From the NCBI GenBank assembly GCA_905331475.1, contig CAJNYU010001571.1:173010-237009 (forward strand): a stretch of DNA of 64,000 nucleotides, in the 5' to 3' direction. Each line of letters begins with the position of its first letter. Position 1 is the first letter of the stretch. Origin of the DNA: Rotaria socialis (taxonomy: Eukaryota; Rotifera; Eurotatoria; Philodinida; Philodinidae). A model generated the notes under the pieces. The model saw nothing but the letters and a program-made list of their open reading frames with translations, was not told the DNA's origin and ran no database searches. Positions 1-12,385 of this stretch are shown piece after piece. Made by a program: the position numbers and the translations under genes.

Positions 1-44
1 GGAATAAAATGAATTGTTTTTGACATGTACTGTTTGTTTGTCTG

Positions 45-2337
45 TTAATTATTTACTCGCGCTAATGTACGGCCTTCGATTAAACCGATTGGCAAAATTT
101 TGATTTCGTGATGATTATCATTTGCTAATAATTTAATAGCAATACTTCCTTTAGGAATCTGTAAAAGAAATGATTGGTAGAATAGATAATGAAATATGTA
201 GAAAATGTTTACTTGAACGAATTTAATTCTTTTATTTACTGGTCGAATGTTAACACTTTCATCTTGAAAAGCGATAACATGGCCAACTATTGTCTGTTGA
301 TGATTTTCAGGTGATTTGGCGCATATTAAATTGTTTCTATACTAAAGCAAAATAAACATGATGTAAGAATAGAATTTATTTTCATTTTTTGAAATTAAAA
401 CAAAATTCTTCCATATGATTCCGATGTCATAGAAAATTTCGATTAGTCAAACATGCAATGGCAATGGATTCATAAGATGTTCGTGTCCTTGTGAAAAAAA
501 AGCTTGTTAATGCGAACCTTTTGAGACTCAAAAACCCTAGAGTCATCATGACATCAGTACTTTTATTAGGATAGTACCCAGCAAACATTGTGCAAATTCT
601 TGGCAGGAAAATAATTGCTTTCCAACTATGACTTATAATCAGAGAATGTGTTTATACGTATATTTCTATATTTGGAAGAGAATTTTTATTTTATTTTGTA
701 CTTTTTGCAATTTCCTTGTTATGACTCCTTTTGTTTTTCGACATAGGTGTTGTGTTAGTACAGCAGGTTCTATGCTTCGTTATGCATTTTAATAAACAAA
801 GAACATTCATATGCATGGTTGTCAAAAGTTAAAATAACATATTAGTTCATGCTTTTTATGTTAGCTATCGAAGAATGATAGGAAAACAATCAATTAATAG
901 CCATTATTCTTGATATCTACCATATACTTGTGTCTATCCGAGAAAATACTAGCAGCTATTTTATTTGGAACACTGAAAAAACTACTGTAGTTAGTCAAGT
1001 TTGAAGAAAGGCTTCATCATATGCTACAGCTGCCAAAGAATCGTTTTCTATGATCTTTCAGGGCATGTTCCGGTTGCTAATGAATTATAAGACATTATTT
1101 TAATGCTCTTTGTCTATGAAAACATATTTAATAACCTTTAAAGTTTAACCTAGATAAAAAGAAATGACTACGACAGAGCGAATCATCAAACACATTATCT
1201 ATTTTCGATAAGCATAATGCGAATATCATCGAGTGTAAACACAACCTTTACTAAAAACTTTTGAGTCTATCGAGTGAAATTATAATATAAATAGAATCGA
1301 TGTAACTTGTTTTTGAGAAGTCCGTGTTAGATGTTTTTATAGCTTTTACTTCATGAAATATCAAAACAGGTAACTTTTATTACGAAGTTCTTTCAATCGT
1401 TAAAGTAACTTTGAGTCTAGAGGATGGACGGACTTTGTAGAATTACATGAAAGTTGAATACTTTGACAAGACTTCTAATTCATAGCTTATTTATGTAAAC
1501 ATACTTCACCTGTATAGTCTTGTTAAAAAATGCATGTTATAATATCTCTATCAGAAAATCAGAAAACAAATTTGAATTTCGACTTGAATCTTTGAATGGA
1601 TAGAGATCTCAATCATAATGATTTATCGTGAGATGTTCAAGATCTTCTCTTTTTTCTTGTCTTCTAACAATGGCATAAAATCTAACGTATTTATAGGTCA
1701 TGTTAAAGATATACTATTACCATAGTTGTATTTTTGGATAAGATTCTTAATTAGATTTACAACAATCACAAAAAACAGTCGTTCTTGTCAAGATCTTTGT
1801 TTATGTAAAAGTGTTCAGTGAAAAAATTCGAAAATCAAATTTGCGGATGCTCATGATAAGTACTACAGTATTTCTGTAGAAAATAACGTAAAAATGCAGT
1901 ATGCCTATAGAAATAACTTAAGAACATCAACTCTCTCTCTCTCTCTCTTTCTAGAGTACCCACAGCGTATTAAAATTTTAATGATGCAATTAGTATCGCG
2001 ATTTCAAAGTGAGTCATTAATCGGAAGACACCCCTCGAGAACTAAATGGATCATTGTCTAGTAATCTTCTATACTATTGAATGAGCTAAGAATATTTTAT
2101 CATGTGAAAATTCTGAACTTGTCAACACGAGCAAAAAAGTCATTTGTTAATTTTCATTACACAATACCTATTCAGTTTTAATCGATTCCATATATCCAAA
2201 ACAACAATATCACCTGATTGAAATAGTTCATTTTCATTATGTTCTATGTAAAGAAAATCAACTAAAAATCGTTGTATACAATAACATGATACACCTCCAT
2301 ATAAAAACCAACCAAATGATTTAATTATTTGTTTCAT
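45..2337 (-). CDS. IMMP2L-like mitochondrial inner-membrane peptidase homologue, probably catalytically inactive
   Basis: Three exons read right to left: 2168-2337, 213-336 and 45-158, about 135 residues; the first intron is 1.8 kb. All junctions are GT/AG and in phase. Exon 1 gives a short N-terminal membrane segment and then SGDIVVLDIW, which matches the S-D-V-V-L-L-N-H-W stretch of IMP2/IMMP2L. Exon 2 continues with SPEN and GHVIAFQDE, aligning with the SPKN and KRVIALEGD region. Exon 3 carries VQIPKGSIAIK and PIGLIEGR, aligning with VPRGHIWVEGD and PVSLGLL. Family members remove presequences on the outer face of the inner mitochondrial membrane using a Ser/Lys dyad. Here the Gly-x-Ser-Met-x-Pro motif is absent and the Lys of KRVI is replaced (GHVI). 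It is therefore either a pseudoenzyme or an incomplete model. A pyrimidine-AG acceptor lies 8 nt before the ATG. Confidence 0.72.
1931..1949. repeat. (CT)n microsatellite
   Basis: Nine or so CT dinucleotides inside the large first intron of the IMMP2L-like gene. The rest of that intron (337-2167) is AT-rich and shows no coding exon on either strand. Confidence 0.9.
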
Positions 2338-3024
2338 ATTAACATCTATAAATAAAAGTCTAGTATCTTTTTTTCTGATTTAGTGTGTTGCATACAGATA
2401 TTTTTATCATAACTAATTCTTTGTACAAACACACTTTCGAGATTGAAGATGAACAAGTTAAACATACAGACACATATTCTATACGAACAGTAAGAGAAAA
2501 AAATATAATAAATAAAGAATGAAAGAGAGAAGAAGAAAAAAAGAAGATCTGCTATGTTTTTGTTCAACCTGTACACAGTATTTATTTGCAATAATAATAA
2601 TAATAATAATAATATTAAAAAAGCAGATAGACACGTGCACGTAGAAGGAAAGGTCATCGGTTCATATATATTTATATGTATACATATATATATGCATGTG
2701 TGACAGGAGAAAATCAAAACATATATCTGACAACTTTCTTGTTATTATAAATTTTTCATTTTTTTATCAATGAATAGTAACAATATTATAATAGAAGAAA
2801 AATAAAGTTCTGACAAAATGTTGACTGTAATTTTTACATCTGACATATGTTAATCATGTAGATGGAAAAGGATACCGGTGAAAAAAATTACTTGTTGCTG
2901 GTTGTTACTTCTTTTGTTTGTATTTAATCTTCAGCTCCACTGCTGTCAAATTTTAATTGAACTGGAGATTTTCGACTGCAACAAAATACAAATAAGAAAA
3001 ACAGCAAAACATGATAAATTCATC
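2338..3024. other. Intergenic spacer between the IMMP2L-like gene and Myt1
   Basis: AT-rich spacer with a (TAA)n run at about 2591-2613 and a short AT-rich imperfect repeat near 2665-2695. Both flanking genes point left, so it holds the 3' end of Myt1 and the 5' end of the IMMP2L-like gene. No gene is seen. Confidence 0.7.
2346..2347 (-). promoter_or_regulatory. Candidate trans-splice (or 5'UTR) acceptor of the IMMP2L-like gene
   Basis: On the minus strand TTTATTTATAG lies 8 nt upstream of the start codon. It has the pyrimidine/AG form of a 3' splice site, and no coding exon lies close upstream. Confidence 0.4.
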
Positions 3025-5876
3025 TTACAGATACAGTTGATCATCATTCATATCTTCATCTGAATCAGTAGGAAACAGACGTACTCGAAGTGGATCACCA
3101 ACAGCTGCTGGCGGTGGTGGTGGCGGTGTTCTATAAAAGAGAGTATAGGATTTTTCTATAGAATAAAATATAAAGTTAAATAATGATATTCAACATTTAC
3201 AGGCTTTCTTTAGCCTTTCTGATTATTCTATCGTTTTGAATCTGTTATCAGTAATGAATAATACCCGATAGATAATTACGGATATTATCGAAAAAATCAT
3301 TAGGATTTTACTAAAAGGTTATTATCATGATACGACAGCTGTCTATATCTCCACTAGATATAGGTCAACTATTACTATCAGTTATTACATTTACTTATTA
3401 GCAAAAGCAAGAGGCCATTCATTCCAGGGGGAAACGGCAGACTTTTGAACTTTTGGACTTGAAGTTACTTTGAGCTAGTTTAAGCTACTTGTTCCTGCTT
3501 TGGGTTATTTGGGTGATACTTTGAGCTACTTCAAGTAGTCTACTTTGAAGTAGTTTAGCATACTCTTCTACTTCAAGTTCGTCGTTTCCTCCTTGCATTC
3601 ATTACTCATACCAGATGATTACATTTGTCTGCGTGCGAGCGCTGCTCGTATGTTAGCATTATACTATACAATAGTTAATGTGTTTCTTGAGCCAGAACTT
3701 TTTTTAAGCGCTCTTTGATCTATGTACATCTTACCAAAGTATTTAGAACATATCGAAAATAGTTTTCTCGAATATTCACTAGCAATCATTCATACAATTG
3801 AACGAATATAAACAGATCGGCATTCATATATATATATTGAAAAGTGACTTTTAATCAGTATTAGATTTGACATTTTACTCTTGAAATAATTTAGAAATAG
3901 AGATTCTTTCAACTTACAATCGAGAAGTATCATGCATAGAATGAGCCCGAAATTCGTCTAGATAGAAATAGCAAAAAATATAATGTAATGATTTTATTAT
4001 AAATAGAAAAATATCGATACACACCATCTGAAGGTTCATCATGATAACCAAAATAATTTGGTGGTCGTTTTGCTTTTTTTATTGGTGTACGACAAACATG
4101 ACTAGCATGAGAATCGTTTTCAACAGTTGATGCAACAAGCTATTATTTAAAAAAAAACGGGATCAAAATGTGTATTTTATATTCAATTTTTTGTTGAATC
4201 TTATACAAACATGCTGATATTGACATTGATTAAATGCAAATGGTGATGGCATATTGGAAACCTATAAAAACAAAATCAAACAAACATTTATCTAAGATTT
4301 CGTAATTCTCGTTGACTTACTTTATCACGAATGGTTGGACTATCTAGAACATCTTTTGCTGATGGTCGCAATTTATAATCAGGATGTATCATACGTAGTA
4401 ACAGTTCTTTTAATTCAATATCAGTTAAAACTAGACGGATATGATCAATTTGTTTTAGAATAATTTCTACTTTAATTGAGAAAAATAAAATACCTGACAT
4501 AATCTCCATCGGTAGCTTTAATTGACGTATATTTGTCCAAACATCACCGGTTATAGGCAAATCATAATCACTAACTAATTCAAGTGCAGCTATACCTAAA
4601 CTAAATATATCAGCTGCTGTAGATACTGTGCCTGCAAGCACTTCAAATGCAAGATAACGAGCATCACCATCTTGTGCTAACGTTGATGCCTATTGTTTTT
4701 TTGTAAATAGATAAATAATTTATCAAAGGAAATTCTATTTTCTTACACTTTGTAAATCATGTACAATACCAAAATCACAGAGTTTAAGAATGCCATCGTA
4801 TGTAATTAAAACATTTTCTGGTTTAACCTGACATAGATAAAATAAAACAAAAATTATCAATCTCTGCTGTTCTTCTAAACTTACATCCATATGAACATAG
4901 TATAAAGAATGAAGAAAATGAAGAGCCTTAAAAGAAATAATTTGAATTTATAATGAAAAACAAAATCATGTTTCACTTTTTACTTGACTGATCTGATAGA
5001 GAAAATGCCAAGTCATCGGTTGTGTCATAGGATTATCTGCTGTATATTCCAATAAGCTTTAAAACATAAAAAAATTAATTAGTATTTAAATCAAATGTGT
5101 GCTTACTTACTTGCTTTCACAAAGTTCTGTTTGAATATATAAACGTTCGCGTTCTTCCCATGCTCGAATTATTTTAAGAATATTTCTGTGTGTCGCAAGT
5201 GCTTCATGAAAACGAACTTCTCGTAATTTTTCATCGCTAAATAAAATCAAGAAACTGATTCTTCTAAAGCAAAAATAATTTGAAAAGAAAATAATTTTAC
5301 CGATCAGATTTACCACGAAATTTTGTTAATGAACGTTTGATTGCATACAATTGATTATCTTCTTTATGACGAACTTTATAAACCTGAAAATGTTTCACAA
5401 TATTTTCATCGAACTAAAAAATGTATCATTCTTACTTCAGCAAATGAACCACGACCGAGACATTCAAGATGTTCAAAACATTGATCCCAATATGTAGATG
5501 TATCTGATTTCGTATAATACGGACTTTCCAATGCTAAGCAGGTTTTTCCATGAAGAGGAAATGTATGTAAAAACCAAAAAGATAGAATAAGAAAACATAC
5601 CGACACCATAAGAATCTGTACTAACTGAAACAGCACTTGATGGTCTTGTAGCAGCAACCGCTGGTGTAAAATATCGAAAAATACGACATGATACAGGTTT
5701 TGATGGTTTATTTAATGTCTCTCGGCGACGACTTGCCTATGGCAAACAAATAAAAGAACCTTATATGAAACAACTAATAAAAAACACACTTGACTTACTT
5801 TCTTGCTGGAGAATACATGAAACGCAATATTTGATGAACGTTCCGGTGAAAACATTAATTCAGCTTCAGTGCTCAT
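3025..5876 (-). CDS. PKMYT1: Myt1 (PKMYT1) membrane-associated Cdk1-inhibitory kinase
   Basis: About 14 small exons give roughly 443 residues. Wee1/Myt1 kinases phosphorylate Cdk1 on Thr14/Tyr15 and hold cells in G2. Seen in order: an N-terminal Ser/Pro-rich region; SPYYTKSDTSTYW-type entry to the kinase domain; glycine loop LGRGSFAEV (about 5434-5536); LYAIKRS with the catalytic Lys; YIQTELCES hinge; HMDVKPEN catalytic loop, the Myt1-type HxD variant; DFG; DARYLAFEVL in place of the APE segment; and TAADIFSLG. The Myt1 orthologue is favoured over Wee1 because of the HxDVKP form and the SPYYT-type start. The C-terminus has RVRLF, a cyclin-docking RxLF motif. No hydrophobic segment follows the kinase domain, unlike vertebrate Myt1. 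Start chosen at 5876, the first in-frame ATG of the N-terminal exon. The last intron (3131-3917) holds repeats. Confidence 0.9.
3430..3592. repeat. Cluster of short degenerate AAGTAG/CTACTT repeats in a Myt1 intron
   Basis: Within about 160 bp the words ctactt and aagtag recur, several as inverted pairs: 3526-3538 (ctacttcaagtag) and 3540-3553 (ctactttgaagtag) are each near-palindromes. Between them runs a degenerate direct repeat of actttgagcta. Confidence 0.7.
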
Positions 5877-6531
5877 CCTTGTCTCATGTGATAAGATTAT
5901 CAAAACAGAATCTGAAATATTGTAACATAATCATAGTATGAAAAAAAAGATAAACTCGTTAAATTTAATCTGTAAAACAATTCATGTTTAAATAAGATTT
6001 TTCTTTGACGTATTTTTGTTTTTAACTGTAACGCATAGTTTCATTATCGAAATGTAATTAACCGTAGAACATTCGAAGTCAAAGTAAATATTAATTGAAA
6101 ATTTCTTATAGTTCAATGCGATTTGTTGAGATTCAATATTCCAAGTGTCATTTTTTAGGCTTCCAAGAAATTCATCAATACTACTCAATGTTCCATTGTT
6201 TTTATTTCTATATCGTGCTGATTCCCAAGAAATTCAGATTGATTCTATTTTATATGATCGCATTTGAATATAGTCTCAAAATATTTAAGTAGACGAGAGA
6301 AAAAGCAGTTTCATTTAACACAAAATTTTTTTGTCACACAAAAAAACAACTTTCATGTTTAACACAGATAATAGAATAAACTATCCAACAACAAAAGGCG
6401 CTTATTGAAGCCTGTGTTTTTGCTTGTAGCAAATGTGAAACAAAGAAGAGTATACATATCAAATGTTAAGCATAAACAAAACTGAAAATAATTGTCTAAT
6501 CATTTCAATCGAAACTATTTTGTTCATTTTA
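5877..6531. other. Intergenic, AT-rich
   Basis: This holds the Myt1 5' flank and the 3' flank of the small gene at 6532-6780. Short open frames occur on both strands but none has coding character or recognisable similarity. No RNA gene is seen. Confidence 0.6.
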
Positions 6532-6780
6532 TCATTCTTTTGATGATAATGGATGCAAGCCGTGTAGATGACGGTCAAGATTTGCTTCAGCTGCTCTTTC
6601 TGGAATGACTGTGTCGCCATGAGAATTCATGCCATTTAAATTACCAGTTGTTATCACATGTTTCGTTGTCATATGTTCAACAACAACTTCTTTTTCTGGT
6701 GCTAGTGTACCTTCAAGAGCGGCTTTAGCTGGTAATTTTGAATTACCGTGTTCATCCATACCTTGCTTATTGGTTGCCAT
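6532..6780 (-). CDS. Small hydrophilic protein (82 aa) with an internal duplication, family not recognised
   Basis: A single-exon frame of 82 residues from ATG (6778-6780) to TGA. I do not recognise the family. It contains two copies of one motif: GMDEHGNSKLPAKAALE near residues 7-23 and GMNSHGDTVIPERAAEANL near residues 50-68, consensus GM-x2-HG-(N/D)-x2-(L/I)P-x-(K/R)AA. There is no Cys, no signal peptide and no membrane segment, and the residues are mostly polar. The AG of a splice acceptor (6781-6782) touches the start codon, which supports a real transcript. The small, polar, Gly/His/Ala-rich make-up recalls stress-related hydrophilic proteins, but that is only a compositional resemblance. 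Confidence 0.6.
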   Translation of the reverse strand: MATNKQGMDEHGNSKLPAKAALEGTLAPEKEVVVEHMTTKHVITTGNLNGMNSHGDTVIPERAAEANLDRHLHGLHPLSSKE

Positions 6781-6782
6781 CT
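6781..6782 (-). promoter_or_regulatory. Splice-acceptor AG abutting the ATG of the 82-aa gene
   Basis: The minus strand reads ATAACAG then ATG. This fits an outron 3' splice site for spliced-leader trans-splicing, or a 5'UTR intron. Confidence 0.4.
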
Positions 6783-7349
6783 GTTATCTACTAGTTATTA
6801 TTTTTTTCTTGATACTTTCACAATTCGAAATCTAAAAATGACATATAGACATTTTGACTTTCGAGTTTTTTTGTCATCTCATTATTGTATAAATTCTATT
6901 TTTTGATTTTAATTTTTCATGTCACACACACATAGCAAAAGAAGAGAAAAAACCAATGGAGAGAACAAAGAAGAAAACGAATAGACGGTAGTTGTGTTCA
7001 TGGTAACATCCGCAAAATGACGACGACATTTTAAAAAAATTTCAACAAATAAGCGCGACATTGTGTGTGTGCATGCGTGAATGTTAATATACGAGAGAAA
7101 AAAATAGAGAACAACATCAATAACAACAACAGCGAAAAAAAAGAAGAGAAAAAATACAATTAGTCGAAAAAAGAAAAAAAAAGATGCCCGTAGGCAAACA
7201 AACAAAAGGACAAAAAAAAGAGATTCTTTGTCTGTACAGGTTCAGATTAGAAAATAGGAGATAAATAATAATGAAAGATGTCTCACAAACAACGTGAGAT
7301 ACGTTAAATTTTGAAAATTTTCGACTTCTTTATTTTTCTTTGATTAAGA
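6783..7349. other. Intergenic, purine-rich on the plus strand
   Basis: Spacer between BCL9 and the small gene. Plus-strand A/G tracts fill about 6940-7210. No gene is seen. Confidence 0.6.
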
Positions 7350-9612
7350 TCACCAATAAGGAGGCTGTTGTAGACCGTCTACGCTGAGATTTGATGGTGG
7401 TAATTGAAGATCATTGTATTGTGATGCAAATCCTGGATCATTAGATGACATATTATTCATGTTTGTAAATTGTTGTTGAGAACCAAACATGCTACCATTA
7501 CCATTCGAGCCAGATAGTCCTTGATGATGTTGTTGTTGTTGTTGTTGCTGCTGCTGCTGTTGTTGTTGAGAATCAGGACCATTCGCTGACGGTGCATGGT
7601 AATGTATAGTACCTGCTTGAAGTTCAGATGGTGGTCCACCAGGACCTAGATTTTGAATATTTAATTGTTGTATGGACATTGTTGTTGAAACATATGTATT
7701 ATTAATTGATTGTGGAGGAGGTGGCGGTGGACGACCATCATTTGGATGCATTTGTGGATGATGATGCATCTGTGGATGATGCATATGTGGATGCATGTGT
7801 GGATGCATATGCGGATGGTGTGATGGTGGCGGTGGTCCCATCCCAAAGCCATCATCCATCATAGGCACGAAACGCATGTGTTGTTGTTGATGACCAGGCG
7901 GCGGTGGACCTAATAATGGATCCATATTATGCATTTTCATATAATGTGGTGGCGGCATATGAGGATGTTGTTGCATGGGATCAGATGGTGGTAAACCTTT
8001 AGATGAACGTGATGGACCACCTGGATGTGGAACCATCATTCCAGACGGATCCATTGAATGATGTGGCGGCATCATTTTATACATGTGTGGATGAGGTGGC
8101 GGTAAATTACCACCATGATGTGGATTGTAATGTGGTGGCATCGATTCTGGTGGACCCAACATTCGATGATGTGGATTCATATTCTAAATAAAAATTATTT
8201 TAAGTGATATGTTTTTTAAAAAAGAGATCGTACTTGAAATTGCATATGTTGCTGTTGAAGATGTGGCGGCAAAGACATGTGCGATGGCAAATGATCCATT
8301 GATTTAGGCGTATGTGACATATTTGGATTGTTCAATGGTGGTCCATTTCCACTAAGATTTGATGATGGTTTTGATCCAATATTATTTGATGGATTATATG
8401 GAGAATTAGCTGATTGTAAACTATTTGTCATCTGTAGCATACTACTTAATGGTGGTGCCATATTTGACGTTGGAGTTTTAGGGCCACCATTCATATCTAA
8501 TGGTTCGTCTTTCGTTGATGAATTATTATTTGAGAGCATTAATGGCGATGATAAACTATTATTTGCAGTCATTTTAGCTTGACGAGGTGATACAGTTGAC
8601 ATATTCTGTTGTGCAAGATGTGATGGTGGTCCTTGTTGCGAAAGATGAGTAGGTGTTGTGGAACCCACTGGTGGTTGTTGTTGTTGTTGTTGTCCCGATG
8701 ATAATGGATTTGTATTATTATTAGCTGTTGAATTTGAACGTGTTAAAGGTGTCATAGGTTCATCTTTACATGATGACGATGATGATGGTAATGGAGGACC
8801 ATTATTGATTCCATTTGATGTTCGATAACCTCGATTCAAATGTCTCGTTATCACTAATTCTTCACCTTCCATACCTAAGATAAACAAAGCAATTAGAAAT
8901 ATGAAAAAAACATCTAAGAAAAAAAGCAATTTAATGAAATCTACTTACCTAAATCATTATAATCCATTTGAGTTGGTGATACTGTTAGTTGTACTTCACC
9001 AATATTACCAGCTATTTTTTTGTTCGCTGATGATGGCAATAAATCAGGAATAAATTTTTCTGGTTGACCAACTTTAAACAGACGTGGTGTTGTTGATGGT
9101 TCCATTTTTGGTGAAAGTAATTTACCATTAGGTCCTAAACCACCACCTGCTGATGTCGTAGCTATTGGAGGCGTTAATGATGATGGTGATGCAGACGAGT
9201 AAGGGGGTGGCTGTCCACGCATTTGTTGTGCTTTTCCTTCCATATGTTCCATTTGCATTTTATGCCATTCACGTACTGCTTGTGCTTGCTGATGTGGAGG
9301 TAATTGCCCATATGGATCACCTGGTCCTGGTCCATATTGCCCATGAAAATTCGGTGGCATTGGTCCATTCATATATACATGCGGTGGTTGTGGAGGACCA
9401 TTCATATCAAGCATCATTCCATCAGGTCCTCGCATGCCTGGAGGTAACATATGTGGTGGTGGTGGTCCGACTCCCATCATATGATGTGGTGGGCCAACAC
9501 CATGTGGACTGTTCATCATCATCATTTGTTGTTGATGTGGATCAAGTGAGCCTGGAAGTAATGGACCACCGTTAACCGGTGATGGGATATTACCAGAGGC
9601 TGCTGCAGCGGC

Positions 9613-9647
<35 letters not shown>

Positions 9648-12354
9648 TTCCTTTAGTTCTACCACCACGACTTCGTCCGCCTGTAATTTTAGTTTTTAAA
9701 TCTTCTATTTTATTCAATTGATTTTTTCGATGTTTTGCTCGTTCAGGTGTTAGATTTTCAATACCATCAGATGGTGGTTGGCCATTCATCATGAGTGCAC
9801 CAGGTGGCAAAATATGACTTGGTGGCGGTAAACCACCAGGACCTGGCGTTAGACGACCAAATGGTGGTTGTTGTTGTTGTGATGGATGAAAATGTGGATG
9901 CTGCCAATTTGGTGGTGGACCACCATTACCATTATGATGTTGTGAGTGTGGATTATGAGGTCCTGGTCCGCCCATCATCATTTGCATAGTTCGAGGCGAA
10001 TGACATCCAGGCAATGGACCATGATTCATATGCATTGGACCGCCGAGTAATGAATTATGACTGTTGTTCATATTATTTGAAAGAGACTTCAAAAAGAAGA
10101 AAAAAGAGAAAAACAATGATAAATATTTACTTTTAAAAATCATTGTGAAATATTTTCTAATTAGCTATACTCAAACACTAGCATCTGAAGAAAATGTTTG
10201 TTTTTAAAAAATAATCTAACTTACAGTTAAATATTGAGCAGTAGAAGGTAATGATTTATGATATTCAATAATATTTGGACATTCATTTTTTAATACAGCT
10301 TCAGCTGCTTCATTTGCTAATTGTGTTGTAAATACAAACACTTGATTATTTGCCTGTAAAAATGGACTATCACTGGTAATTGTATATTGATTGCGTGGTG
10401 ACATCGGCATATAAGATGATGACGACGGTAGGAGTGGATGTAGAACTTGTTGTTGCTGTTGCAAAGATGGTGGCGTTTGTTGCGTAAGTAATGACGGATT
10501 CGGTGTAGTACTACCGGTATTATTATTATTATGATTACTAGGTGGACCGAATTCATATGATGGGCCATTATCATTGCCATTCCGAGACGGAGTTGAACCG
10601 GATTGTGACGGTAGAGTACCATTTGATAAAGCTAAAAATACGTAGAAATGTCTATGTAGTAGATGTTTTTCTTTTGAAAACAAAAAACAAATGTTTCTTA
10701 CGAGTTCCTGTCCTACTTAGTGATCTTTCTGAATCAACTTGTTCAGTTTTTTGTGGCTTTAAAGATGATGATGATGACGATGGATCAAAGTCAATTGATG
10801 ATGGATCAACAAGTTCATCGAGTTTTCGTTTATTTGTTTTATTATTTATTTGTGTTGATTGTCTTGATGAAAATATATCAGAAAATGCATTCATAGGAGA
10901 ATCGGATGAAGATATTTGTTGCATTGATTCATTAGAATGTAGTAACATAGTTGGCGGTGGTAATGTCCCACTCTCCATCTCATTATTTACTACAAAACTA
11001 ATTTATGTACATATCAATAAATAGAAACATTGGAAAAAAATCACAAAATTGACACATACTACTATTGTCAGATATTGATTGCCAAATGTTATCAATAGAT
11101 AATTGTTGTGATGTTGTAGTCGTTATAACTGATGCAGCCGATTTGGCTTTTTTTATATTATTTTTCATTCGTATTGGTCCTGTACATTTGTTTTTATTCG
11201 ATCTGAAATAAACATAGAAGTTTAACACAAAAGATAAGATTTTCTCTCGTCTTTGTTGACGCCAAACAAGCAAAAGTACGTTTACATGCGACACGTTCAC
11301 TATATCTCGTTCACGTACGTACATCATGGGAGGAGAACAAGAATGTCAAAAAAGAACAAATAACGGGTTGGCTCTCTTTCCCTCTCTTTTTCCTACGTTC
11401 AATCTGCCGTCCGATCGTACATGCTCTCTCTCCCTTCTCTTCCATTCATCGTGCTCGTTTGCCAACCACATAGAACAACTGTTCAAACTGGAAAGAGAGG
11501 AGAGAGAAGAAGAAAATAGAAAAAAAACGAACGCGAGTGTTTGTATGTGTGCACGAGTGCGTTGAATATCATTCATAGTTGGAGCATGTTTCATGAAAGA
11601 GTAAAGAAGAAGCAGCATCGGCGGCCTCTACATCACGTGAAAGGCGAATAAGAATAACAACAACAATAACAGATGCGTAAAAAACAACATCTCCACTATG
11701 GCCCACTGTGCCCGTTCCCGTGCGCGCGTGCTGAGATGTCTCTATTTCCCTTGGTTTTTTTTCTTCTATCGTTCTTGTCGTTTCTGTTTTTATTCTTTTT
11801 CCTTTTTTTGCCTAAGCAAAGAACCGAGAGGACAGTATCGAACGCGAAAGAGCAAAAGATGGAAAACATTCTTTCTTTTCTGTTCTCATCATAAAGCATT
11901 TTCTTCCCAGAGATTCAGAAGCAATACTACTGATACTGCTGAAGAATAATCAAATGAAACAAAGAAAGAAAGAAAGAAAGAAAGAAAAAAAGAAAGAAAG
12001 AGAGAAAGAATCCATTCTATTACTACCATTACAATATTGCAAATAAATAAAACAACAGTCATTATCGTATGTAGTTTTCGACATGAATGAATATGCTACA
12101 CTATAGAAAGAAAAAAAAATCATGTACTGGTTGACTGAAGAACAGCAGTTGGACACCGAAAGGAAGTTAAACTAGAACAAAAAAGAAAAGAAAGAAGTCA
12201 AAAAAAAGAATAAAGAAAATTTTCCTCTTTAATAGCATGTTCGTTTCCGGACATGTATCTAGCGCGTGTGCCTTTATAATGCACGCAAGCATGAAACGAT
12301 GATGAGGTGCTGTTATACTCCCTAAGGTGTGCAGCACAAGAGCGAGAACGAGAG

Positions 12355-12385
<31 letters not shown>

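Noticed and set aside
2346-2717. Open frame of 123 codons on the minus strand
   Set aside because: It runs through (TAA)n and AT-rich repeats, is made of Phe/Leu/Ile/Cys runs and shows no family similarity. It is a low-complexity artefact.
9165-9575. 136-codon plus-strand frame opposite BCL9
   Set aside because: It is antisense to a clearly coding BCL9 exon; its Val/His-rich reading mirrors the Met/Pro/His codons of the other strand.
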